Assembly: GCA_964343075.1 (NCBI GenBank)
Contig: CAYFGT010000007.1
Coordinates: 17,232 to 81,231, forward strand
Length of the DNA: 64,000 nt
Direction: 5' to 3'
Origin: UBA2588 sp964343075
GTDB lineage: Bacteria > Chloroflexota > Dehalococcoidia > Lucifugimonadales > UBA3495
Shown here: positions 27,159 through 36,236 of the stretch, piece by piece
How positions within the stretch are numbered: position 1 is the stretch's first letter
How the letters are laid out: each line of letters begins with the position of its first letter
The notes under the pieces: model-generated
What the model was told of the DNA's origin: nothing
Database searches by the model: none
Seen by the model: only the letters and a program-made list of their open reading frames with translations
Position numbers and translations under genes: made by a program

Positions 27159-28055
27159 ATGGTAGATGGAACAAACGCAGAGCCCAAAGAATACGCTATT
27201 GAAGAGTTCTTAGTCAAAGAGAAACCCTACTATAAACCGGTAGGTGACGAAGAAGATTTGTTTAATGCAGCGTACAACCAGCATATACCGTTGTTGCTAA
27301 AAGGACCAACAGGTTGTGGCAAAACCAGGTTCGTTGAATACATGGCCTGGAAACTTGGTAGACCAATGACTGTTGTTAAAAAAAATGGCGCTAAAGGTAA
27401 ATCTAGTGAGTCAGAGAAGCAAATACCTTTAGTAACCATCGCTTGCCATGAAGACCTTACTGCTAGTGACCTTGTAGGTAGATATTTATTGGATGCTGAA
27501 GGGACTAAATGGATCGATGGGCCAATGACTCGAGCAGTTAAAAATGGCGCCATATTGTATTTAGATGAAGTAGTGGAAGCTCGTAAAGATACAACGGTTT
27601 TAATACATCCCCTGACCGACCACAGAAGAGTATTGCCTGTTGAAAAAACTGGAACTATCATTGAAGCCGACGATAGATTTTTGTTGTGCATATCGTATAA
27701 CCCTCACTATCAGAGTGCCTTGAAAGATATCAAGCAAAGTACTAGGCAACGATTCATCTCTGTTGAATTTGATTACCCTCCAGTGGAAGTGGAGGCTGAA
27801 ATTGTCTTCCAAGAAAGCGGTTGTACCGAAGAAGAAGCGATGTCTCTAGCCAGGTTGGGTGAAAAAATCAGACATTTGAGAGATAGTGGACTCCAAGAAG
27901 GAGCAAGTACGCGATTGCTTATATATGCAGGTCGTCTGATCAAAGAAGGGATATCTGCTAGAAGGGCCTGTCAAGTGGCTATAGTGTGGACATTAACTGA
28001 TGAGCCCGAACTGCAACGAAGCATAGAAGAAGTTGTTTCTTCCATATTTGAGTAA
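27159..28055 (+). CDS. MoxR-type AAA+ ATPase (CbbQ/NirQ/NorQ group)
   Basis: This AAA+ ATPase works with a VWA partner as a remodelling or metal-insertion chaperone. Walker A GPTGCGKT is at 49-56, Walker B AILYLDEV at 131-138, and a sensor region lies in FLLCISYNPHYQSALKDIKQSTRQRF. The 298-residue length and the PHYQS/STRQRF segment resemble the CbbQ/NirQ/NorQ subgroup. The VWA partner is encoded two genes downstream. No rubisco, nitric oxide reductase or methanol dehydrogenase genes are present, so the client is unknown. Confidence 0.9.
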   Translation: MVDGTNAEPKEYAIEEFLVKEKPYYKPVGDEEDLFNAAYNQHIPLLLKGPTGCGKTRFVEYMAWKLGRPMTVVKKNGAKGKSSESEKQIPLVTIACHEDLTASDLVGRYLLDAEGTKWIDGPMTRAVKNGAILYLDEVVEARKDTTVLIHPLTDHRRVLPVEKTGTIIEADDRFLLCISYNPHYQSALKDIKQSTRQRFISVEFDYPPVEVEAEIVFQESGCTEEEAMSLARLGEKIRHLRDSGLQEGASTRLLIYAGRLIKEGISARRACQVAIVWTLTDEPELQRSIEEVVSSIFE

Positions 28056-28060
28056 ATATT

Positions 28061-28654
28061 ATGGAATTTTCAGTCACTCGCTTAAAAGATGTATTGTCTA
28101 ATAGGCCTGTAGTTGAAGAGAGAGATAATGGCGAATATATGCCTGCTGCTGTGATGGTGTTGGTGTATGAAAAAGATAGCCAGTTTTGTGTATTGTTAAA
28201 TCAAAGATCGCAACTGGTTGAGCACCACAAAGGTGAAATGTCGTTTCCCGGAGGAGCGAAAGATCCTGATGATGGCGTGTTTATTAATACCGCACTGAGA
28301 GAAACTGAAGAAGAAATGGGGATCAAAGTGCAGGACATTACAGTATTAGGACAATTAGACGACACAATCACAAGGAGCAATTTTGTGGTTAAAGTCTTTG
28401 TTGGGACTATTGATTACCCATATGATTTTAATCCTAGTGACATTGAGATTGCTGAGGTTGTAGAGATCCCGATAGGTGAACTGTTGTCCCCTGAGAATCA
28501 ATATACAGAGACTCGCTGGGATGGAGTCTCTTCTGTTGATGCTACTTCGTATGGTTATGGTAAATATTTAATCTACGGCGCAACGGCGACTATATTGTCT
28601 CAATTTTTAGAAGTAGTTTCGAATAATTTTAATATGGAGGCACATGTCAATTGA
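28061..28654 (+). CDS. NUDIX hydrolase, coenzyme A pyrophosphatase type
   Basis: The 197-residue NUDIX protein has the CoA-diphosphatase signature: LLNQRS, a His, then GEMSFPGGAKDPDD, and the Nudix core ALRETEEEMGI. Such enzymes cut CoA or its derivatives to 4-phosphopantetheine and ADP. It is wedged between the MoxR ATPase (5 bases upstream) and the VWA gene (4-base overlap), so all three are translated together. Coupling to CoA turnover is an inference from this and the nearby coaE. Confidence 0.85.
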   Translation: MEFSVTRLKDVLSNRPVVEERDNGEYMPAAVMVLVYEKDSQFCVLLNQRSQLVEHHKGEMSFPGGAKDPDDGVFINTALRETEEEMGIKVQDITVLGQLDDTITRSNFVVKVFVGTIDYPYDFNPSDIEIAEVVEIPIGELLSPENQYTETRWDGVSSVDATSYGYGKYLIYGATATILSQFLEVVSNNFNMEAHVN

Positions 28655-31600
28655 GCGCAGAGGATTGGAAAGAATTAGAGTCGTCATTAAAGACATTACC
28701 AGGTTCTGTAGGTGATGCTTATGAAGAATCCAAAACATTGATGACCGAAATATTTAGTGATGATGAATTGCTATTATGGGGCAAAGAAGGACTGGCTATA
28801 GGAACTCAAACAGTAAGATCTTGGGAAGCAGCGATCGAGTATTTTAATGTAAGTTCGGAAGTTGTTAAATCACTTGCTTTTCCTTCATTTATGCAATGGG
28901 CTAGGTGTGGGACTCACCTTTCTCAAGATGCCCCGTCATTAGCTTCTTCTTTCTTTTCTGTAAGCCCATCTATTGTTACTAACTTGCGACCGCAATATAT
29001 ACCAAGATGGGTAGGTTTAGGACGAGGTCTATATAAAGGAACATGGAAATCGGGGAATTTAGCTAGCAAGTTTTTTGAATGTAGTCCTGAATTGGTTCGT
29101 AATTTACCATTTTGGGACGTAGAAATTTTCGCTTCTTTGTTGGAATCCATCTCGAGTAAGTCATATGAAGTTGCGGCCGACTGTTTGGATCTTGGATCAA
29201 CAGTGTTACCTGCAATGGGTAGAGAACGAGAGGTATTTCTGTCAATGTTGAGATCTTTAACGGATTCTAGTTGGAGAGAAGTAAAGAGTTGCCTCGAAGT
29301 AGTCCCTAAAGTAGCTAAAGATGTTGAGGATACACAAATAGGACGATTCTTGAAGTTAGGCGAAAGATTAGCTAAATCGGGGATGAAAGACACTTCTAGA
29401 TTCATGTCTGATGGGACACAAGCGTTGAGCGGATTACCTCCCAATACTCATGGCAAAATATTAGATTTATGTGATTCACTAGTAGAAGTAGACTACGATG
29501 CAGTACAGCCTTTCTTGAAGAGTTTGGAGATAGTATTGTCTGGGATCACTATCGCTCAATTAGACCAGTGGTTTGAGACTGGATTGAACTTAATCAAAGA
29601 AAATAAAGAAGCAGGATTAGCATTTTATAAGATCGAATCTAATACATCTGAATCTGTTTTGAAAACGTTATCATCTAGTGTGGATTTAGACCTAATAAAA
29701 GGAATTGTCAAATTATATTGTACTGCTCTTACTGGGGAAGACATTGAGATTAGCAATAGCCAAGAATTAGTGGATAAAGGTATTGGCTGGGTGGACGAGA
29801 GCTGGGCATCTACAGATGGTACTCAAGTGTTTCTACCTTCGGTTGTAGACCAGTATGATGACAAGCAATCAAACTTTTCATGGTTTAAAGTAATCGCAAC
29901 TCATCAAGTAGGAAGGTTAGAATTTGGTAGCTTTGAATTTCAATTTGATAAAGAATCTAATGTTTTTAGTAACAGAAGATCCGAAACCGAGCAGCGTCAA
30001 GCAGAAAAGTTATATCAGCTTGGACAACCAGATGAAGGAGGTAATGTACGGACTTACACAGATATAGGTAAATTCCTTAATTTGTTTGATGAGACGAAAT
30101 TAGCTTTTGATATTTTTACTGTTCTCGAAGATTGTAGATTGGATTATTTGATAAAGACATTATACCCAGGTATTAAAACTGCCACTAAACAAATACAAGA
30201 TGACGCTATTTTACGGCGACCCGAGATAACAGAACTCCCTTTGAAGGAAGCCATGCTCGAATTATTGATACGTTTTAGTTTGGGGCAATTTAATGGACTG
30301 AAGGTCCCGGAAGGATATGAGGAAGTTGTAGGAACATTAGCCAACTTAGTTCATACGTTAGGAAATTCCGATTCCAATATTGAGGATTCCGCTGAAGCAA
30401 CGATAAGGGCATATGAACTAATATCTAAAATAGTGAACGAAACCAAACCTGAAGATGAATGGGAAGATGAAGATCTAGAAGATCAATTAGAAGACTTCGA
30501 TGAAGACGAATTTGAATCTCTGGTGGAGAAGATGCAGCAGTCACTGGAAATGAGTGGAGAAGATGGAGAAGGAGACCCATACGATTCCCCGTCTCCTGTT
30601 GAATACCGCGGTGATTTTAAACCAGAAATGGTACAACTAATTTCTAAATTACAGAGTGACGCAGCAGAAGCTGGAGAAAATCAACCCCTTACACAAGAAG
30701 AGCTTGAGCAATTACTTCAAGAAACAGATGAATTGGAGCTGGATGCGGAGCAAGGCGAAATTGATGCAGGAATGTTTGCTGCCTGGGTTGAAAATATCAT
30801 GAAAGAAGCAGGTATGCCTCCACCAGAAGGAGAGCCTGGAGACGGTCAGGCTCCAGTCATGTCTGGAGGAGAAGAAGAAGGTGAACTAGAACCACAAGAA
30901 CCTAAAACTTATGCTTATGATGAATGGGATTTTAGAGCAGATGACTATAAACCTCGGTGGTGCATAGTAAAAGAGAAAATTTTAGAAGAAGGTGAGCAAT
31001 CCTTCTATACTGAGGCATTAAGTAACTATTCTGGTTTATTGGCTCATATCAAGCGACAGTTCGAATTGATAATGCCTGAAACTTGGCGTAAGACGTATAG
31101 GCTAGTTGATGGAGAAGATATCGACTTAAATGCCGCATTGGAAGCGGTTTCGGATTTACGTATGGGTGTTCCTCCAGATGACAAGATTTATTGGAGACGT
31201 AACAAAGTTGAAAGAGATGTTGCCGCAGTTTTTCTCCTAGATATGAGCGCATCTACAGCCGAAGCAATAGATGAAGGGAGGCAAAATTCAGACGATACTG
31301 ATGCGCCCGACGACCCAGTGGAATATATGGTTTGGCTTAGGCGGCGCAGAGAAGGACTTACACGACGTAATTACAAAAGAATTATAGATCTGGAGAAAGA
31401 AAGCACAGCGTTGATTATTCAAGCTATCGAGTCTATAGGAGATCAGTATGGTATATATGGGTTTTCTGGGTATGGGCGAGAGAATGTTGAATTCTATGTA
31501 ATAAAAGATATAGATGAGCCTTTTAATGACAAAATAAAGCGGCGTATAGACAAGATTACTCCGTTACATGCCACTAGGATGGGGGCATCCATAAGGCATG

Positions 31601-31902
31601 CGATCACTAAACTAGAAGATAAAGATGCTACCACTAAGATCATGTTTTTAATTAGCGATGGACGACCTCAAGATCGAGGCTACAGTAGAGAAGGGGTAGA
31701 GAAAGAATATGCTGTACATGATACGCATCAAGCATTAATTGAAGCACGGCGTAAGAATATTATACCGTTTTGCTTGACAGTCGATAAGGCCGGACACGAC
31801 TATCTGAAAGAAATGTGTGGCGACATGGGATACGAAGTACTAGATAATATTTGGTCTCTTCCGGAACGTCTTCCCATGGTGTACAGAAATTTAACTAAGT
31901 AG
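28651..31902 (+). CDS. VWA-domain protein, NorD-like, with N-terminal helical repeats
   Basis: This is a 1083-residue probable partner of the MoxR ATPase. Residues about 38-340 hold some eight degenerate repeats of roughly 37 residues, each with a Trp/aromatic-Gly helix and a phrase like SPxLVxxL (ASKFFECSPELVRNLP is a clear unit). About 345-600 is a globular part that resembles NorD/CoxE regions. About 598-660 is strongly acidic. A VWA domain from about 855 has the metal site DMSAST and, near 1000, SDGRPQD. It starts at TTG 28651, overlapping the NUDIX stop, with GGAGG upstream. No signal peptide is seen. It ends 12 bases inside cinA on the other strand. Confidence 0.88.
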   Translation: MSAEDWKELESSLKTLPGSVGDAYEESKTLMTEIFSDDELLLWGKEGLAIGTQTVRSWEAAIEYFNVSSEVVKSLAFPSFMQWARCGTHLSQDAPSLASSFFSVSPSIVTNLRPQYIPRWVGLGRGLYKGTWKSGNLASKFFECSPELVRNLPFWDVEIFASLLESISSKSYEVAADCLDLGSTVLPAMGREREVFLSMLRSLTDSSWREVKSCLEVVPKVAKDVEDTQIGRFLKLGERLAKSGMKDTSRFMSDGTQALSGLPPNTHGKILDLCDSLVEVDYDAVQPFLKSLEIVLSGITIAQLDQWFETGLNLIKENKEAGLAFYKIESNTSESVLKTLSSSVDLDLIKGIVKLYCTALTGEDIEISNSQELVDKGIGWVDESWASTDGTQVFLPSVVDQYDDKQSNFSWFKVIATHQVGRLEFGSFEFQFDKESNVFSNRRSETEQRQAEKLYQLGQPDEGGNVRTYTDIGKFLNLFDETKLAFDIFTVLEDCRLDYLIKTLYPGIKTATKQIQDDAILRRPEITELPLKEAMLELLIRFSLGQFNGLKVPEGYEEVVGTLANLVHTLGNSDSNIEDSAEATIRAYELISKIVNETKPEDEWEDEDLEDQLEDFDEDEFESLVEKMQQSLEMSGEDGEGDPYDSPSPVEYRGDFKPEMVQLISKLQSDAAEAGENQPLTQEELEQLLQETDELELDAEQGEIDAGMFAAWVENIMKEAGMPPPEGEPGDGQAPVMSGGEEEGELEPQEPKTYAYDEWDFRADDYKPRWCIVKEKILEEGEQSFYTEALSNYSGLLAHIKRQFELIMPETWRKTYRLVDGEDIDLNAALEAVSDLRMGVPPDDKIYWRRNKVERDVAAVFLLDMSASTAEAIDEGRQNSDDTDAPDDPVEYMVWLRRRREGLTRRNYKRIIDLEKESTALIIQAIESIGDQYGIYGFSGYGRENVEFYVIKDIDEPFNDKIKRRIDKITPLHATRMGASIRHAITKLEDKDATTKIMFLISDGRPQDRGYSREGVEKEYAVHDTHQALIEARRKNIIPFCLTVDKAGHDYLKEMCGDMGYEVLDNIWSLPERLPMVYRNLTK

Positions 31903-33111
31903 CTTAGCAAGTTCTATTAGAGCAGTATTGGCAGCTCTTCGTTTGATGGTAATCCTTCGTGCTGGTACGGTTGTTGATGTTTCAAATATAGTGTCAGCGG
32001 TTGCAATTGATATATATAACATGGCTGATCTGATTGTTGTGTTATCGGTAGGTTCACTCTCACTAATTAAACCGATTCCTATATCGGTATCCATTTCTTC
32101 CCTGATACATTTTGCCATTTGATTGGCAGTGCTTTGGCTGATACTTGTAACTTTGTTATCTGAACTTAAGGATAACCCTAAATGGTATATGTCTGAATCT
32201 GTGCTTACCATGCCTCCTTTGTAGACCTGGTTATGTCCTTCCATTTGGGTCAGCAAGTCAGCCAACATACCTCCTGTGCAGCCATCCCATGTTGAAAGGG
32301 TGAGGTTATTGTCCCTTAATAATTTTCTACAAGATTCAGATGGGGTATCGTCATCAAATCCCCATATATAATCTTTTAATTGGCCTTTTATAGATTCTTC
32401 CATTGGGTGTAGTATTTCCAGAGCTTCAGGTTCTGTTTGAGCTTTTGAAATCATGCGAAGATGGATCCCATCTTGTTTGGAATATATACCTAGATATGGA
32501 TTAGTTTGCCCAAAGTGTTTTGTCAATAATTCGTCTATACGACCTTCAGACATACCCAATGTTTTTATTGTTCGGGTAAGTGTTATTTCACCTGTAGTAA
32601 GCTGTTTTAGTTTAGGTTCAACTTGTTCTAGCCACAAAGGATTCATCTCTCCAGGAGGTCCCGGAAGGTTTATGATGATTTTACCGTTCTTCTCGGACCA
32701 CCACCCAGGAGCTGTACCATATTTATTAGGGATGAATTCGGCTGACGGTATTAGGTGGGCCTGTTTGATATTGGTTTTAGGCATTACTTGCCCTCTGGAA
32801 GCGAAATATTCTGTCAGTTGTTCCACAATGTCGTTTTGCACACTGGGTGTCTCGTTTAAAACTGCAGCAACTGCTTCTCTAGTTAGATCATCCTGAGTTG
32901 GTCCAAGGCCTCCTGTTGTAACAACTAGATCTGATCTGGAAAGCGCTAAAGATATGGTTTCTACCAATCTATTTATATTGTCACCAACTATGGAGATTTG
33001 ATTAAGAGAAATTCCAAGTTTGGGAAGCTTAGTGGCTATCCATGCGGCATTGGTATCTGTTAATTCGCCCATCAACAGCTCATGCCCGATAGATAAAATA
33101 TCAGCTTTCAT
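31891..33111 (-). CDS. cinA: CinA-like protein with degenerate C-terminal amidase domain
   Basis: CinA proteins join a molybdopterin-binding-like domain (ADP-ribose/nicotinamide nucleotide pyrophosphatase) to an NMN amidohydrolase domain. The first is intact: SIGHELLMGELTDTNAAW and VVTTGGLGPTQDDLTREA. In the C-terminal domain the expected ESCTGG reads DGCTGG and the usual GVTGIAGP is absent (GLISESEP), so amidase activity is doubtful. Length is 406. It is the last gene of the minus-strand ABC operon, 4 bases after the DUF4340 gene, and overlaps the convergent VWA gene by 12 bases. Confidence 0.88.
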   Translation of the reverse strand: MKADILSIGHELLMGELTDTNAAWIATKLPKLGISLNQISIVGDNINRLVETISLALSRSDLVVTTGGLGPTQDDLTREAVAAVLNETPSVQNDIVEQLTEYFASRGQVMPKTNIKQAHLIPSAEFIPNKYGTAPGWWSEKNGKIIINLPGPPGEMNPLWLEQVEPKLKQLTTGEITLTRTIKTLGMSEGRIDELLTKHFGQTNPYLGIYSKQDGIHLRMISKAQTEPEALEILHPMEESIKGQLKDYIWGFDDDTPSESCRKLLRDNNLTLSTWDGCTGGMLADLLTQMEGHNQVYKGGMVSTDSDIYHLGLSLSSDNKVTSISQSTANQMAKCIREEMDTDIGIGLISESEPTDNTTIRSAMLYISIATADTIFETSTTVPARRITIKRRAANTALIELAKLLS

Positions 33112-33115
33112 GATT

Positions 33116-33670
33116 CTAATCGGCTTGTTGAGCTGGGGTATATGGCGGATTAACGGCTAAGTCATTGATGACCCTAGCCCACATTTCTGCCACAGTAAAA
33201 ATACTTGATTCAGTGGTTAGTCTTACGTATTGGCTGTTGTTGTCTGGGGTTGTATCTCCAAGATGGAACTCAAATATATGTCCACCTTTTTCCGTCACTT
33301 TTACGATGGATTCAGGCGGATCCAGCCCGTATGAAGACAAAGGCTCTTTTGCTTCTAGCAACTCCCGTTCAATTTGTGGTCCTCCAAGCAGGAAAGGTGT
33401 ACCACTCCATTTGGGTCCATACACTTGCACAGGAGGATCGTCATCAATGAGCCATATCCAGGAATTGCTACCCGGGGGATTATTTTTTACAAACTTTACG
33501 TGGTTCTCTTTGTAAGTTACTTCGATCTCTATTATATCTGTGTCAGATATTTTGTAGAGCCATTCTCTTTCTACATGTTCTTTATCGGGTTTATTCGCCC
33601 AGTAGTACGCTGCAGAACCTCCAACTATAGCCAAAACTGCTACCAGCAAGATTGTGAGTCTGAAGTTCAT
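33116..33670 (-). CDS. DUF4340-type membrane-anchored protein
   Basis: The 184-residue protein has one N-terminal membrane anchor (LTILLVAVLAIVGGSAAYYW) and an extracytoplasmic part with beta-repeat phrases such as LLEAKEPLSSYGLDPPESIVKV and FHLGDTTPDNNSQYVRL, which match DUF4340. Such proteins accompany GldG-like ABC transporter genes. It is shorter than typical DUF4340 proteins and may hold a single repeat. It lies 3 bases downstream of the GldG-like gene. Confidence 0.82.
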   Translation of the reverse strand: MNFRLTILLVAVLAIVGGSAAYYWANKPDKEHVEREWLYKISDTDIIEIEVTYKENHVKFVKNNPPGSNSWIWLIDDDPPVQVYGPKWSGTPFLLGGPQIERELLEAKEPLSSYGLDPPESIVKVTEKGGHIFEFHLGDTTPDNNSQYVRLTTESSIFTVAEMWARVINDLAVNPPYTPAQQAD

Positions 33671-33673
33671 TAT

Positions 33674-35491
33674 TTATCTCCTAATCCACCACATGGATAG
33701 TGCTGCGAGAGCTAATAGTCCAGGTAATATGAACCAGGAAGAAAATCTCACAAAGTCATATTCATTGGCGTCAAGATTAAATTCTCGGTAAACAAATGCT
33801 CGGTCTCTGATTGATATTAGAGAATAATCCCCTAGTACATAATTCACGGTATTCAGCAACAAATTGGTACCGCTCCCTCTTTCTAAGAAAGTGTTGGAAG
33901 CGAAATCTGAATCTCCAAAAATTGCGATGTGTGTTAATTGATTTGGATCTGGAGCGCCAGATAATGGCGCTGCACCGAGCTGACCAACTGCTAACATATA
34001 AGCTGATGAGAAAAATGGTCCCATGGGGTCTGCATTTTCTTCACCAGGGGGTACAGGCTCTGTCCGTTCAGTGTCATCAATTAAGAAGCTTAAAGGAGAG
34101 GTTACAGTTAATGGTACAGGCCATCGGAGATCGTCTTGAATCGGGACTAAGCTCGTTGCTCCAGGCATATATATTTGGCCAAGCTGGCCGCTTTCTGGGC
34201 TAGTAATGCTTCGCAAGGCATCGACCATTATGGTTGCCTGGTCTGGCGGTAGGAGCTCAAAATCTTCTGCCCTGATTTGGTTTAAGTTCATGGGTTCTGC
34301 TCGCAGAATGTTGGGATTATCACTTACGCCTAATTCTAAATCTAGGATATATCCTGGTTGTAGGATTATTCCCCACATCGCCATTAGAGCTTTGAATGAT
34401 TCTGGGGTATTAGGTTCTCCTAGGAATATTAGTCGGCTAGATTCTCTCCGGGGAGTATCATCCGGATTCTTCCCTTGGAGGAATTTATGAATAACTTCCG
34501 CATGATGATCTGGTAGTTCTAGAGTAGGTCCAGGTATGACTAAAAGAGCTGCGTTTTCAGGCACTGAAACGTTTTCATCGGTTGGGTCCCATGTCAAAAT
34601 CTCAGTATGGTAATTATCTTGGTTTAGGATTTCTTTAAAAGTAGAGTAGCCCTTTGCAGATGAACTTAGAATGGATTTTTCCCCGTGTCCTTCAAGGAAA
34701 TATATCGTTTTTTGCCCTTTGCTGGTAGCAATCAGCATACTTGTGTAAAGATCTTGTTCTAGTTGACTATAATCAATGTCACTTGGTTGGACAATAGATG
34801 TTAGTTCGGGATTGTCAGAAAACACCACTATGGATTCGTATGCATTGACTCCATAAGATCTAGCCAAATCAGGTTCTAGATCTGGGTCGCGAACCTCGTA
34901 AGAAAAGTCACTCGATCGTTTGGAGAATTCACTTAGCATATCGGATACTTTTGAGAATCGAGAAATGGCGTCGACATTTTCACTAATGTCAGAAGGGTAG
35001 AAAGCGATAGCTTTTACGGGTGATCCTAATTCATCAAGCAATTCTTTTGTGCTTGGTGCTAGGCTGAACTGATTATTGGCTGTTAAGTCGAAGCGTTTAT
35101 TATTTTCGATAGATAATAAATTAAGTATTATGACGATTATTATAAAAGCGCTGATCATTATTAGCGTGTTGGTGCCGTACTTTCCACTTCTACTAAGGAA
35201 TGCGGAAGTAACTTTGCTTAATGAAATGCCACCCATTAGGACCAGAAGCGACATCCCGAGGCCTATCAGTATAAGAGCGTATGGGGTTAGCGTCTCGATA
35301 AATAAAAGAATTATTAGCCCTAATATGGTTGAGAATACTGCCCCGATTAATATGGGCGTGGCATAACTACTTAATAAGTCTAGTATGGATTTTAGCCGGC
35401 CTTGGGTTTCCAAAGGTGTTGAACTTGATTGGGCGGCTCGTTCAGCTCTGCTGAGGCGTCGCCAATCTCGATTGTTGTTTGGGTTTTGCAA
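33674..35491 (-). CDS. GldG-like ABC transporter auxiliary protein
   Basis: This 605-residue membrane protein resembles GldG (gliding/ABC auxiliary) proteins. A basic N-terminus (NNRDWRRLSRAERAAQ) is followed by several hydrophobic helices up to about residue 125, and a large extracytoplasmic domain with KQ-type GldG phrases (FDLTANNQFSLAPSTKELL, KTIYFLEGHGEKSI, LLVIPGP). A final helix and WWIRR end the chain. It is co-translated with the permease (one base apart). The transported substrate is not known, and gliding itself is not implied. Confidence 0.87.
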   Translation of the reverse strand: MQNPNNNRDWRRLSRAERAAQSSSTPLETQGRLKSILDLLSSYATPILIGAVFSTILGLIILLFIETLTPYALILIGLGMSLLVLMGGISLSKVTSAFLSRSGKYGTNTLIMISAFIIIVIILNLLSIENNKRFDLTANNQFSLAPSTKELLDELGSPVKAIAFYPSDISENVDAISRFSKVSDMLSEFSKRSSDFSYEVRDPDLEPDLARSYGVNAYESIVVFSDNPELTSIVQPSDIDYSQLEQDLYTSMLIATSKGQKTIYFLEGHGEKSILSSSAKGYSTFKEILNQDNYHTEILTWDPTDENVSVPENAALLVIPGPTLELPDHHAEVIHKFLQGKNPDDTPRRESSRLIFLGEPNTPESFKALMAMWGIILQPGYILDLELGVSDNPNILRAEPMNLNQIRAEDFELLPPDQATIMVDALRSITSPESGQLGQIYMPGATSLVPIQDDLRWPVPLTVTSPLSFLIDDTERTEPVPPGEENADPMGPFFSSAYMLAVGQLGAAPLSGAPDPNQLTHIAIFGDSDFASNTFLERGSGTNLLLNTVNYVLGDYSLISIRDRAFVYREFNLDANEYDFVRFSSWFILPGLLALAALSMWWIRR

Positions 35492-35492
35492 C

Positions 35493-36236
35493 TTACCTCC
35501 ACCGACGCGATTCTAAAATTCTTATAGATAAGAAAATGAATAGTAATGTGATAGTTACGAAATAAACAATATCATGTGAATCAATGATTCCTTTGTGAAA
35601 ATCATCGAAATGGCTCTTTATACCAATCTCTTGTATAAAAGTGGACCAGAATCCCGTTACGACTGTAGATGCATAGTCTGCAAAATACAGGATTAATAAA
35701 ATCCCCATGGCAACGACTGCTGAAACAATCTGATTACTATTTAAGGTAGAGGCTAGTAATCCTATTGATAAAGTTAATGCACCGTATAGAATCAATCCCA
35801 AATAGCCGGAGTATATTGGTCCTGGGTCTGGGTCAGCTAATAAAAATAGTAATATGGGATAATATAGTGTGAGCCCAATCATGAACAATAGGAATATGAA
35901 ACTGGCTATGAATTTACCTATGATTATCTCCCAATCTCGAACAGGTGAAGTAAGCAGTAATTCGATTGTGCCTAATTTTTGCTCTTCAGAAATCAGCCGC
36001 ATGGTCAGGATAGGAGCAATCAAAATCAAAATTAGAGTGACGCCCCCGAATGTTGTTTGACCAAAATCTAGGCCTACAAAAAATCTGGTTAACGATGCTT
36101 CAGGGAACGGATTGCCTAAATCTATTGTGAAGAAAATGCCTGTTCCTATTAAGAAGATCATGCCGACGATGTAACCAGTAGGGCTTGTAAAGAAAGATAA
36201 AATTTCTTTGGTAATGATTGCTCGTAGTCCTCGCAT
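35493..36236 (-). CDS. ABC transporter permease, GldF-like (ABC-2 type)
   Basis: This 247-residue ABC-2 permease has six predicted membrane helices. RLISEEQKLGTIELLLTSPV is the coupling-helix motif common to GldF/NosY-like permeases, and the first residues (RAIITKEILSFFTSPTGYIVG) match GldF. It abuts the ATPase gene on one side and the GldG-like gene on the other, so an ATPase-permease-auxiliary complex is likely. Substrate unknown. Confidence 0.9.
   Translation of the reverse strand: MRGLRAIITKEILSFFTSPTGYIVGMIFLIGTGIFFTIDLGNPFPEASLTRFFVGLDFGQTTFGGVTLILILIAPILTMRLISEEQKLGTIELLLTSPVRDWEIIIGKFIASFIFLLFMIGLTLYYPILLFLLADPDPGPIYSGYLGLILYGALTLSIGLLASTLNSNQIVSAVVAMGILLILYFADYASTVVTGFWSTFIQEIGIKSHFDDFHKGIIDSHDIVYFVTITLLFIFLSIRILESRRWR

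Noticed and set aside
28923..29444. 173-residue reverse frame opposite the VWA gene N-terminus
   Set aside because: The forward frame has a clear repeat structure and continuous reading; the reverse frame has no recognisable domain.
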